From: Bog-532 sp963833835
Lineage (GTDB): Bacteria > Actinomycetota > Actinomycetes > Streptosporangiales > Streptosporangiaceae
DNA: 64,000 nt
Reading direction: 5' to 3'
Assembly: GCA_963833835.1 (NCBI GenBank)
Contig: CAWHZI010000012.1
Span: 62,001-126,000 of the forward strand
Each line of letters opens with the position of its first letter. Position 1 is the first letter of the stretch. Below are positions 8,276-16,062 of this stretch, piece after piece. A program made the translations under genes and the position numbers. The notes beneath the pieces were generated by a model. It was not told where the DNA came from and ran no database searches. It was given only the letters and a program-made list of their open reading frames with translations.

Positions 8276-11200
8276 TGCGGCCGCACCGGCTGGAGGTCAC
8301 GGCGTTCGGCGCGTTCGCCGGCCCCGTCGAGGTCAGCTTCGACGCGCTGGCCGACGCGGGCCTGTTCCTGCTGCACGGGGAGACCGGCGCGGGCAAGACG
8401 ACGCTGCTCGACGCGATCGGCTTCGCCCTCTACGGCCGGGTGCCGGGGGAGCGGGGCAAGGCCCGGCGGCTCCGCTCCGACCATGCGTCCCCCGACGTGC
8501 GCACCGAGGTGGTGTTCGAGACCACCATCGGCCCGCGGCACCTGCGCATCACCCGCAACCCGCCGCAGACCCGGCCCAAGCGGCACGGAAACGGCGTGAC
8601 CACCGAGCCGGCCCGGGTGCTGCTGGAGGAGGAAACCGGCGGCCACTGGCACGCGGTGTCGACCCGCGCCAACGAGGCCGACCGCGAGATCGCCGACGCG
8701 ATGGGCATGTCAGCCGAGCAGTTCTACCAGGTGGTTCTGCTGCCCCAGGGCCAGTTCGCGCGCTTCCTGCACGCCGACGCCGAGGAGCGCCGCGCGCTGC
8801 TGCAGAAGCTGTTCCGCACCGACCGGTTCCGCAGCGTGGAGGACTGGCTGGCTGACCTGCGCAAGACCACCCGCGACCGGATCAAGGACGCCGAGCAGGA
8901 CCTGAGCGTCCTGACCGCCCGCATCGAGCAAGTAGCCGACCTCCCCCCCAACCCGCCAACCACTCCCAACCCGCCCGCCACTCTCGACCCGCTCGCCACT
9001 CTCGACCCGCTCGCCACAACCGACCCGCGCACCTCGCGCACCACGGCTGACCCAAGCGCCACTCCCGAACCGTCCGCCACAGCCGGCCCGCCCGCCGCCG
9101 CCGAACGGCCCGCCACCTGGGCCTGCGACCTCGCCGCCGCGGCCGGCGCCGAAGCCGGCCTCGCGGCCGAGGCGGTCAGCGCGGCCCAGTCCGTCCTGGA
9201 CGCGGCCCGCGCGGAGGCGGACCGCATACGCGAACAGGCCGGCCGCCAGCGCCGCCGCGCCGCCCTCATCGCCCGCCGCGAGGAACTGCGCGCCGCCGGC
9301 CCCCAACGGTCCGCACTGCGCCGAGAACTCGCCGCCGCCGACCGCGCCGCCACCGTTGCTCAATTTTTTATTAATGAGGGTCGATCTCGGGCGGCCCTGG
9401 CCACGTGCCGCACCGTGGAGGACCGGGCGCGCCTCTCGGCCGCTCCGGCCGGTCTGGCCCCGACGGCCCGCCCCGCGGATTACCAGGCCGCGGAGGCCGA
9501 ACGACGCCAGCACACCGGCCAGCTGCAAGCCCTGCGCGACGTGGCCCAGCAGGCCACGGCCGAAGACACCCTGGCCGAGCAGGCCGACCAGCGCGCCGCG
9601 ACCCGCGGCCGGGACCTCGACCAAGCCGGCCGGATCCTGGCCGGGCAGCGGGCCGAGCTTGACCAGCGATCCGGCCAGCACGCCGCCGCCCAGCAGGCTG
9701 CTACTCGCCTCCCGGTCACCCGGTCCGAGGCGGAACGGCTGCGCGCGGCCGCAGCCGACGCCGCCCAGCTGGCCGACGACTGCTCCGGCGTCCGTGACCT
9801 GCGCGAGCAGAAGGCCACCGCTCGCGAGTACGCCGCCGACCAGCGCGAACGGGCCCAGCAGCTGCGGGAGGAGCGGTTCGACGGCATGATCGGCGAGCTG
9901 GCCGGCCGGCTCACCGACGACACTCCCTGCCCGGTCTGCGGCTCGCTCGACCACCCCGACCCGTCCGAGCTCCAGGGCCGCCGGGTCACGCACCACGAGG
10001 TGGAGCAGGCCTACGCCGAGGCCGAGGCGGCCAAGGACGAGGTGGCCAAGCTGGACAGCGAGCTGGCCATCGTGGTCACCCGGATGGGGGAGATGACCGC
10101 CCGGCTCATCACGGCCGACGTAGGGGAGCCGGTGCTGCGCGAGGACGCCGCTCTGGTCGAGGCCATGACCGCGTCCCCCGGCGACGCCGTCGGCGCCCCG
10201 GCCCAGCCCACCCTGTTCGACCCGGTTCCGGGTCGGATCAGCGTGATGCCGGCCGTCGGTACGGTCGACCGTCTGTGCGGGCTGGCCGCGGACCTGACCG
10301 TAGCCGCCAGCGCCCGGGAGGACGCGGCCACCGAGCTGGCCGCGCGGGCCGGGCAGCTGGCCCGCCTGGAGGAGGAGCTGACCGCGCTACGGGCTGCCGT
10401 CAGCCAGACCGAGCGGGACCTGGCCACGCTGACCGAGCAGCGCGAGTCGGCCCGGACCGAGGCCGAAGCGGCCCGGGCCCGGGCCGCCGCGCACCGGGCG
10501 TCCCTGGCCAGCCAGCTGAACGGCGCCCCGGACCTGGACAGCGCGATCGAGGCCGCCACCGCCCTGGCTGACGCGCTGGCCGCTGCAGCCCGCGCCGCCG
10601 AGGCCACCGTGCTCGCGGCTGCGGCCGCCGGCCAGGCCGCCTCCGAAGCCGAACAGGCCGCGACCGGCGCCGGGTTCCCCGACACGGCCGCGGCCCAGGC
10701 CGCGTTCCGCGAGCCGGCCTGGTGCACCGGGCAGACCGAGACCCTGCGCGAGCAGGAAGCGGACGTCGCCAACGTCGACGCCCAGCTCGCGGACCCGGAT
10801 CTGGACGTGCCGCTGGAGCCGCCGGCCGATGTGGCCGCGGCCCAGCAGCTGGTAGTGGGGGCGGCCGCCGATCACGACGCTGCGGTCCGGCGGCACGAGG
10901 GCGCCAGCGCCCGGGCCGACGGCCTGGCCCGGCTCGCCCCGGAGTTCGCCCAGCAGGTGGCGGCCCTGCAGCCGCTGCGTGACCGGGCCACTGAGGCCCG
11001 CCAACTGGCTGACCTGGCCGCGGGCCTCGGCGCCAACACCCTGCGCATGACGCTGTCCGCGTTCGTCCTGGCCGCCCGCCTGGAAGAGGTGGCCGAGGCC
11101 GCCAGCCACCGTCTGGAGAAGATGACCGCAGGCCGCTACCGCCTGGCCCACACCGACTCGCGCCGGGGCGCGGGCAAGTCCGGCCTGGGCCTGGTGGCCC

Positions 11201-11532
11201 AGGACGCCTGGACCGGCCAGGACCGCGACACCAGCACCCTGTCCGGCGGCGAGACGTTCCTGGCCAGCCTGGCCCTGGCCCTGGGCCTGGCCGACGTGGT
11301 CACGGCCGAGGCGGCCGGCGTCACGATCGAGGCGCTGTTCGTGGACGAGGGCTTCGGCACCCTGGACGAGGAGACCCTCGAAGAGGTCATGACCGTACTC
11401 GACACCCTGCGCGAAGGCGGCCGCATGGTCGGCATCGTCAGCCACGTCGCCGAACTTCGCCAGCGCATCCCGGCCCAGCTCCACGTGCGCAAGACCCGGG
11501 CGGGCAGCACCGTCCACCTCATCGCCCCGTAA
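8275..11532 (+). CDS. sbcC: SbcC DNA-repair ATPase (Rad50-type)
   Basis: The 1085-residue SMC-like ATPase has Walker A GETGAGKTTLLDAIGFALYG at about residue 38. Two long Ala/Arg/Glu-rich coiled coils flank the zinc hook CPVCG (about 552), where two molecules dimerise. The C-terminal lobe carries the signature LSGGETFLASLALALG (about 989) and Walker B LFVDEGFGTLD (about 1022). Two oddities stand out. Residues about 222-282 are a Pro/Thr/Ala-rich repeat insert (ATLDPLATLDPLA). An AT-rich stretch at 9361-9380 encodes QFFINEG with codons otherwise very rare in this gene. It is coupled to sbcD by a one-base stop/start overlap. Confidence 0.93.
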   Translation: MRPHRLEVTAFGAFAGPVEVSFDALADAGLFLLHGETGAGKTTLLDAIGFALYGRVPGERGKARRLRSDHASPDVRTEVVFETTIGPRHLRITRNPPQTRPKRHGNGVTTEPARVLLEEETGGHWHAVSTRANEADREIADAMGMSAEQFYQVVLLPQGQFARFLHADAEERRALLQKLFRTDRFRSVEDWLADLRKTTRDRIKDAEQDLSVLTARIEQVADLPPNPPTTPNPPATLDPLATLDPLATTDPRTSRTTADPSATPEPSATAGPPAAAERPATWACDLAAAAGAEAGLAAEAVSAAQSVLDAARAEADRIREQAGRQRRRAALIARREELRAAGPQRSALRRELAAADRAATVAQFFINEGRSRAALATCRTVEDRARLSAAPAGLAPTARPADYQAAEAERRQHTGQLQALRDVAQQATAEDTLAEQADQRAATRGRDLDQAGRILAGQRAELDQRSGQHAAAQQAATRLPVTRSEAERLRAAAADAAQLADDCSGVRDLREQKATAREYAADQRERAQQLREERFDGMIGELAGRLTDDTPCPVCGSLDHPDPSELQGRRVTHHEVEQAYAEAEAAKDEVAKLDSELAIVVTRMGEMTARLITADVGEPVLREDAALVEAMTASPGDAVGAPAQPTLFDPVPGRISVMPAVGTVDRLCGLAADLTVAASAREDAATELAARAGQLARLEEELTALRAAVSQTERDLATLTEQRESARTEAEAARARAAAHRASLASQLNGAPDLDSAIEAATALADALAAAARAAEATVLAAAAAGQAASEAEQAATGAGFPDTAAAQAAFREPAWCTGQTETLREQEADVANVDAQLADPDLDVPLEPPADVAAAQQLVVGAAADHDAAVRRHEGASARADGLARLAPEFAQQVAALQPLRDRATEARQLADLAAGLGANTLRMTLSAFVLAARLEEVAEAASHRLEKMTAGRYRLAHTDSRRGAGKSGLGLVAQDAWTGQDRDTSTLSGGETFLASLALALGLADVVTAEAAGVTIEALFVDEGFGTLDEETLEEVMTVLDTLREGGRMVGIVSHVAELRQRIPAQLHVRKTRAGSTVHLIAP

Positions 11533-11884
11533 CTTCGGCCCGCAAACCGGCGTCATATGCCGAAATAAATGACGAAACGCAGAAAGTGCGCCTTGTCACC
11601 CATTCGGACATTAACTTAACCAGCGCCATGTGACCTGTATCACGTCCATTCTGTACGGGTTGTCCATAGCTGCGCCGAGTTGCCGCACGTCATGACGTTA
11701 TCCCCAGGTTGATCCGTCGCATTGCTTCGCTTTCTAAAACAATTTTTCGGCCACATAAATGCTGGATGGTGCCATTACTATTCGTGCCGTACCTGTAGGG
11801 GGGACCGGCAAGAATTCGCCTCTGAATACGCCGGCGTCCTGGCCCGCTGCGCCTATGGGATATGTCCATGATCAAAGGGGAGAT
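11533..11884 (+). other. Long, relatively AT-rich leader upstream of the secreted repeat protein
   Basis: This 352-base stretch has no gene. It is clearly lower in GC than its neighbours and holds scattered short dyads and a G-rich segment (GTAGGGGGGACCGGC near 11795). A strong ribosome site (AAAGGGGAG) ends the leader. Promoter and 5' UTR function is likely, because the next gene has its own terminator. I could not match the leader to a known riboswitch. Confidence 0.4.
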
Positions 11885-12616
11885 ATGAAGAAGGCACCTT
11901 CGACCATTCTTGCCACCGCTGGCCTCACGGTGGGCATGCTGGGCTTCGCCCTGCCCGCCAGCGCCGCGACTGCTGTGACTCCCAACCCCATCATCACCCC
12001 GGGTGGCGGTTTTAAGACTCCTCCGCCGGGTGGCGGTACCCAGACTCCTCCGCCGGGTGGCGGCACCAAAACCCCCCCGCCGGGTGGCGGTACCCAAACT
12101 CCTCCGCCGGGTGGCGGCACCAAGACTCCTCCGCCGGGTGGCGGCACCAAGACTCCTCCGCCGGGTGGCGGCACCAAGACCCCCCCGCCGGACAAGGGTG
12201 GTAGCGGTGGCAAGGGCGGCTTCGGTGGCGGCAAGGGTGGGGGCCAGGGCGGCGACTCGGGCAAGGGTGGCAGCGGCGGCAAGGGCGGCTTCGGTGGTGG
12301 CAAGACCCCGCCGAAGCACCACCCCAGGCCGGTGCAGCACCCCAAGCCCAAGCCGAAGCCGACGCCCATCTGCCACCCGCAGGCCCCGAAGCCGAAGTAC
12401 CCCGTTAAGCCGATCGGGTACAACAAGGGCTCGAACAAGTACAAGGAGTACACGGCGGCCGTTTACTCGTGGGAGCACCCCAAGTCGGGCCACACCGTCA
12501 AGTGTGACCCGAAGCCGGTGAAGCACCCTGCGCCGCCGAAGCACCCGGTTAAGCACCCGGCGCCCCCGAAGCACCACCACGCGCCGAAGAAGCACTGGTG
12601 GAACATCTTCGGCTAA
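11885..12616 (+). CDS. Secreted Pro/Gly/Lys-rich repeat protein
   Basis: The 243-residue protein has a clear Sec signal peptide (MKKAPSTILATAGLTVGML, then a cleavage-like ASA-AT near residue 28). Next come seven copies of a nine-residue repeat TPPPGGGT(K/Q) and two copies of a GKGGSGGKGGFGGGK module. The C-terminal part is His/Lys/Pro-rich with an isolated conserved-looking block (YNKGSNKYKEYTAAVYSWEH) containing aromatic residues between two cysteines. It ends KKHWWNIFG. The low-complexity, cationic, extended composition suggests a cell-wall-associated or matrix protein; this is inference. Start: ATG preceded by AAAGGGGAG. It is monocistronic with its own terminator. Confidence 0.8.
   Translation: MKKAPSTILATAGLTVGMLGFALPASAATAVTPNPIITPGGGFKTPPPGGGTQTPPPGGGTKTPPPGGGTQTPPPGGGTKTPPPGGGTKTPPPGGGTKTPPPDKGGSGGKGGFGGGKGGGQGGDSGKGGSGGKGGFGGGKTPPKHHPRPVQHPKPKPKPTPICHPQAPKPKYPVKPIGYNKGSNKYKEYTAAVYSWEHPKSGHTVKCDPKPVKHPAPPKHPVKHPAPPKHHHAPKKHWWNIFG
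12018..12189 (+). repeat. 27-bp coding tandem repeat (PPPGGGTKT units)
   Basis: About six to seven units of a 27-bp sequence built on CCTCCGCCGGGTGGCGGC are nearly identical at DNA level, with silent changes (ACT/ACC, AAG/AAA) and a Lys/Gln alternation. Such sequence identity implies recent expansion by slippage or unequal crossover. Confidence 0.8.
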
Positions 12617-12633
12617 CCTGACCGATTTACGCG

Positions 12634-12672
12634 ATTCCCCGCCGCCCATCCGGGCGGCGGGGAATTTTTTTT
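12634..12672 (+). terminator. Rho-independent terminator of the repeat protein gene
   Basis: A perfect 14-bp stem (ATTCCCCGCCGCCC pairing with GGGCGGCGGGGAAT) and a 4-base loop are followed by a run of eight T's, 17 bases after the stop codon. Confidence 0.92.
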
Positions 12673-12716
12673 GCTAATCGTGTAATCCGAATGCCCGCAC
12701 CGCGCGTCTCTATTGC

Positions 12717-13274
12717 GTGCCCATATCTTTGAGGCGCGCCGACATTGTGGTCGGCGCGCTTTTCGCATTGATTCTTATCGGTGTTACGGCCGGATGCGGG
12801 ACCGCGTCACCCGGCGCTAATTCTTCCGCCGCCTCGACTGCCACGGTGGCGCCCAGTTCGCCGCCCATTAGTTCGCCGCCCATTAGTTCACCGCCTGCCC
12901 CGGCCCCCTCCACGGCCGCGACCGTCAACGCGCCGCCGCCATCCGCCCCAGCGCGCACCGCCGTCGCCGTCGCGGCCACTGCCCCCGCCCGGGTCGCCGC
13001 GCCACCTACGCAGACGCGGACCGCTCCGGTCCGGACCGCACCGGCCGCGCCGCCGCGCCCGGTCGACCCGCCCACCGCGGCCTCGCCACCCCGCCCGGTC
13101 GACCCGCCCACCGCGGCCGCCCCGGCGGCGTGCACCCCGAAGACCAACGCCGGGAACTGCTACGAGCCGGGCGAGTTCTGCCGCGACTCCGATCACGGCG
13201 ACACCGGCGTGGCGGGCGACGGCGAGAGCATCAAGTGCGAGGACAACGACGGCTGGCGCTGGGAACCGGTCTGA
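12717..13274 (+). CDS. Probable lipoprotein with Pro/Ala linker and Cys-rich C-terminal domain
   Basis: The protein has 185 residues from a GTG start. A basic N-terminus and hydrophobic helix (IVVGALFALILIGVTAGC) end in a lipobox-like TAGC, so lipid anchoring at the Cys near residue 27 is likely. Residues about 30-135 are a disordered Pro/Ala/Ser/Thr linker that includes a duplicated RPVDPPTAA unit. The last 48 residues are a compact domain with four cysteines (CTPK, NCYEPGEFC, KCEDNDGW) and acidic/aromatic residues. This resembles short secreted actinobacterial domains of unknown role. The start is uncertain because no good ribosome site is visible. Confidence 0.7.
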   Translation: MPISLRRADIVVGALFALILIGVTAGCGTASPGANSSAASTATVAPSSPPISSPPISSPPAPAPSTAATVNAPPPSAPARTAVAVAATAPARVAAPPTQTRTAPVRTAPAAPPRPVDPPTAASPPRPVDPPTAAAPAACTPKTNAGNCYEPGEFCRDSDHGDTGVAGDGESIKCEDNDGWRWEPV

Positions 13275-13307
13275 GCGCTGGCGTCGCGGCCGTGGAATCA
13301 TGGCGGC

Positions 13308-13616
13308 ATGGCTGAGCAGGTAACTGACCATCCGGACCGGGAACGCTACGAGATCGACGTGGATGGCGTGCGGGGCGGGTTCGTCCAGTACCAGCGGGGC
13401 ACGCACGAGATCGCTCTCATCCACACCGAGACCGACCCCCAGTTCCGCGGCCACGGCCTGGGCGGCCACCTGGTCGCCGCCGTCCTGGACGAAGCTCGCC
13501 AGCAGGGCGTGGCGGTCTTGCCCTACTGTCCCTTCGCCCGCCGCTACATCGCCGAGCACCCCGCCTACCTCGACCTGGTCCCAGCCGACCGCCGCGCCGA
13601 GTTCGGCCTCTCCTAA
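13308..13616 (+). CDS. Small GNAT-fold N-acetyltransferase (YidJ/COG2388 type)
   Basis: The 102-residue protein is a minimal acetyltransferase fold. It contains the acetyl-CoA pyrophosphate-binding segment QFRGHGLGGHLV and the family-typical C-terminal VLPYCPFARRYIAEHPAY, with a conserved Cys and Pro. It is the usual length for the family (about 95-110). The substrate is not known. It starts 33 bases after the preceding lipoprotein-like gene and may be co-transcribed with it. Confidence 0.85.
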   Translation: MAEQVTDHPDRERYEIDVDGVRGGFVQYQRGTHEIALIHTETDPQFRGHGLGGHLVAAVLDEARQQGVAVLPYCPFARRYIAEHPAYLDLVPADRRAEFGLS

Positions 13617-13683
13617 CCCGCCCGCCCATCCGCCCATCGGCGCACCCCGAGCCCAGACCTCGGACGGGGCCCGGGCGCTGGCA

Positions 13684-13740
13684 CCCCTGTAGGCAATGCC
13701 ACATTGCCTACAGGGGGGTGTGCAGAATGTCGCATTGCCT
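13684..13740. repeat. Long perfect palindrome of the GGCAATG repeat family plus a half copy
   Basis: Arms CCCCTGTAGGCAATG (13684-13698) and its exact complement (13702-13716) flank the centre CCA, a 33-base palindrome. A partial copy (GAATG, TCG, CATTGCCTAC) follows at 13726-13740. It lies in the 344-base gap between the GNAT and YrdB genes, which otherwise holds no supported gene. Confidence 0.8.
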
Positions 13741-13960
13741 ACCCGCCGCGCCGAGGCTCATGGGGCGCAACGGCCCCGTAGGTCTCATGGGACCAGTGGG
13801 ACGCCCAGGGCCGGAAAACTGGGCCGCCGCGAGCACGGCCGACCTCGCGGCCCCACTCACGCCGGATCACTCGGGCACCCCACCCCGCGCCCGAACCATC
13901 CCGGCCGAGGCGGGCGGTAATTCCTTTTACGGCCTCGTTGCGGGCCAGTACGGTGACCTC

Positions 13961-14347
13961 GTGACCGCCCGCGATGATCGAACTGATTCCGGGCTGGCCC
14001 GCGCCAGCCCTGGTCAATCGGTTCTGCTGACCGTTCGCTTCTTGACCGAGCTGGCGCTGGTGGCCGTGCTGGCCTGGGCCGGTGCGGGGGCGAGCCTGCC
14101 GCTGGCGGGCCGGATCGTGCTGGCCGTGGCCGCGCCGGTGCTGGCCATGATCATCTGGGGGCTGTGGCTGGCGCCCCGGGCCCGGCGCCGGCTCCGTGAC
14201 CCGCTGCGGCTCACCGCCGAGCTGGTGCTGTTCGCTGTCGCCGCGGCGGCGCTGGCCGTCACCGGGCCGGTCGTGGCCGCGCTGGCGTTCGCGGTCATCG
14301 CCATCGGGGTGGCCCTGCTGCTCCGCGTGGTCGCGCCCGGTGGGTAG
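13961..14347 (+). CDS. YrdB family (DUF2568) membrane protein
   Basis: This is a 128-residue integral membrane protein with four hydrophobic helices (about 20-37, 44-61, 76-93 and 97-115). It has the family's FLTELALVAVLAWAG start and the loop LWLAPRARRRLRDPLRL between helices 2 and 3. The function of the family is unknown. I placed the start at GTG 13961, where the conserved region begins shortly after; the open frame extends 80 codons upstream into the palindromic repeat, without coding character. The stop is adjacent to the convergent hydrolase gene (no gap). Confidence 0.8.
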   Translation: MTARDDRTDSGLARASPGQSVLLTVRFLTELALVAVLAWAGAGASLPLAGRIVLAVAAPVLAMIIWGLWLAPRARRRLRDPLRLTAELVLFAVAAAALAVTGPVVAALAFAVIAIGVALLLRVVAPGG

Positions 14348-15094
14348 TCAGTCGCTGGCCAGCAGGTCCAGGATCCGGGCCCAGGCGTCCTCGGTGGCGT
14401 CCGGGTCATAGGCCGGGGTACCCGGCCAGAAGAACGCGTGCTGCACGCCGGGATAGACAACCAATTCGTGCTCGACGCCGGCCTGGTCCAGGGCGGAGCC
14501 GATCTCCTTGCGCTGGGCCGCGTCGATCAGGGCGTCGTCCCCGCCCACCAGGTAGAGCAGGCGGCCGGTGATGCCGCGGGTCAGGCTCAGCGTCGGGTCG
14601 GGCTGGCTGAGCGGGATGTCGGTGCTGGGCAGCCAGCCGCCGTAGAGCACCGCAGTGCGGCTCACCGGCAGCCGGCTGGCGGCCAGGTAGGCCAGGTGAC
14701 CGCCCGCGCTGAAGCCGATGATCGCGGTCCGTTCGATGCCGGGTTGCGTGCCCAGCCAGGTCAGGCAGGCCGCCGTGTCGGCCAGGGCCTGCTCCCGGCC
14801 CAGCCGGTGCAGCAGGGCGAACCCTTCCTCGCGGCCCGCGTCGGTCCGCTCCAGCCAGCGGCCGGGGGCCGCGTCCCGGTGGTAGAACTCCGGCGCCAGC
14901 GCCAGGTAACCCGCTCCGGCCAGCCGATCCGCCACCCCGCGGATGTCCGGGTTCACCCCGAACAGCTCGTGCGCCACGACCACCGCGGTGCGGGCCGGAG
15001 CGCCAGCCTGGGGCACTGTCGGCCGGGCCAGGTAACCGGGCAGGGCGGTGCCGTCCGGGACGGGCAGGTCGATCTGTTCGTTCGTTGTCGTCAT
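14348..15094 (-). CDS. Dienelactone hydrolase family protein (Ser-nucleophile type)
   Basis: The 248-residue soluble alpha/beta hydrolase has the DLH-family signatures VVVAHELFGVNPDIRGVADRLA and an 'LAPEFYHR' segment. Its nucleophile elbow is GFSAGG, so Ser replaces the Cys of classical dienelactone hydrolases. The Asp (GGDDALI) and His (GVQHAFFWPG) of the triad are present. Start: ATG at 15094 (MTTTNEQIDLPV), where homology begins. It is divergent from the MmyB-type regulator, with which it shares a 91-base promoter region containing a repeated operator-like element, so it is the likely target of that regulator. Confidence 0.88.
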   Translation of the reverse strand: MTTTNEQIDLPVPDGTALPGYLARPTVPQAGAPARTAVVVAHELFGVNPDIRGVADRLAGAGYLALAPEFYHRDAAPGRWLERTDAGREEGFALLHRLGREQALADTAACLTWLGTQPGIERTAIIGFSAGGHLAYLAASRLPVSRTAVLYGGWLPSTDIPLSQPDPTLSLTRGITGRLLYLVGGDDALIDAAQRKEIGSALDQAGVEHELVVYPGVQHAFFWPGTPAYDPDATEDAWARILDLLASD

Positions 15095-15140
15095 GGGCCC
15101 AGCCTGGCCCGGCCCGGTCGGGGTAACCACAGCACGCTGT

Positions 15141-15165
15141 TACTGGTACTGGCATACTGGTACTG
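15141..15165. promoter_or_regulatory. Direct-repeat operator candidate (TACTGGTACTG x2)
   Basis: Two exact 11-base copies of TACTGGTACTG start 14 bases apart, between divergent hydrolase and XRE-regulator genes. The repeat sits 20 bases before the regulator start. Binding by that regulator is inferred from position. Confidence 0.55.
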
Positions 15166-15185
15166 ACTTGCCTAGGCTGCCTGTC

Positions 15186-15998
15186 ATGGCTCCCGAAGCA
15201 GGCTCCCGCGCAGACCCCGGCGCGCTCGGCCAGCTGCTCCGTGACCGGCGGTCCCGGCTCAGCCCGGCCGACGTCGGCCTGCCCGCCGGGAACCGGCGGC
15301 GAACGGCTGGACTGCGTCGCGAGGAGGTCGCGCTGCTGGCCAGCGTGTCACCGACGTACTACACGTTCCTGGAGCAGGGCCGCCCGGTCCGGCCCTCCGA
15401 GCAGGTGCTGGACGCGCTGGCCGACGCGCTCCGGCTGACCGCGGCCGAACGGCGCTACCTGCGGGTGCTGGCCCACGGGGACGACCCGGGCGCCGCGGTC
15501 GCTCCGGCGGCCGAACCGGTGGAAACGATCGATCCCGAGGTGGTGGCCCTGGTCCAGCGGCTGGAACCGCACCCGACGATCGTGAAGGGCCGGCGCTGGG
15601 ACGTGCTCGCGGCCAACCCTGCCGCCCGCGCGCTGTTCACCGACTGGACCGGCCTGCCACCGGGCCAGCGCAACCTGGTGCGCTGGATGTTCACCACCGA
15701 CCGGGCCCGTGAGGTCTACCTCGACTGGGAGCCGGAGGCCCAGGCCATGCTGGCCCGGTTCCGGCTCGCCGCGGCCCGGCATCCGGGCGACCCGTCGTTC
15801 ACCGCCCTGATCGAGGACCTGCAGCGCGAGAGCGAACACGTCCGGGCCTGGTGGCCGCGGCACGACGTGCGCGCCGTCGGCAGCGGCACCAAGAAGCTGC
15901 GCCACCCGGTCCTCGGCCCGGCTGACTACTCCCACGTCGTCCTGCAGGTCGCGGACCACCCCGAGCAGACCCTGGTCACCTACTCCATCGCGAGCTGA
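15186..15998 (+). CDS. XRE-family transcriptional regulator with MmyB-like ligand domain
   Basis: The 270-residue protein has an N-terminal helix-turn-helix (about residues 10-85: LRDRRSRLSPADVGLP, then LRREEVALLASVSPTYYTFLEQGR). It is followed by the MmyB-like sensor domain with the typical NPAARALFTDW, GQRNLVRWMFTTD and VRAWWPRHDV segments. This class often controls a divergent oxidoreductase or hydrolase gene. Here the divergent gene is the dienelactone-hydrolase-like 14348-15094. Start: ATG 15186, which directly precedes the DNA-binding domain. The C-terminal codons are part of a short direct repeat that continues beyond the stop. Confidence 0.9.
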   Translation: MAPEAGSRADPGALGQLLRDRRSRLSPADVGLPAGNRRRTAGLRREEVALLASVSPTYYTFLEQGRPVRPSEQVLDALADALRLTAAERRYLRVLAHGDDPGAAVAPAAEPVETIDPEVVALVQRLEPHPTIVKGRRWDVLAANPAARALFTDWTGLPPGQRNLVRWMFTTDRAREVYLDWEPEAQAMLARFRLAAARHPGDPSFTALIEDLQRESEHVRAWWPRHDVRAVGSGTKKLRHPVLGPADYSHVVLQVADHPEQTLVTYSIAS

Positions 15999-16029
15999 GC
16001 TCCGCCCGGCTCCATCGCGAGCTGAGCTC
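15983..16029. repeat. 20-bp direct repeat spanning a stop codon
   Basis: CTCCATCGCGAGCTGAGCTC occurs at 15983-16002 (encoding the last residues and the stop of the regulator) and again at 16010-16029; a third truncated copy (CTCCATCA) starts at 16032. It is a local duplication with no visible function. Confidence 0.6.
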
Positions 16030-16062
16030 GGCTCCATCATGAGCCCAGCGCAGCCCGGCCCG

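Noticed and set aside
11655..11710. Two DnaA-box-like 9-mers (TTGTCCATA, TTATCCCCA)
   Set aside because: Each has a mismatch to known boxes, there is no box cluster, and no replication gene is near.
11750..11884. Possible c-di-AMP (ydaO) riboswitch, suggested by the GGGGGGACC stretch before a secreted-protein gene
   Set aside because: The other conserved ydaO segments are not found in the leader, and the expected pairing does not form.
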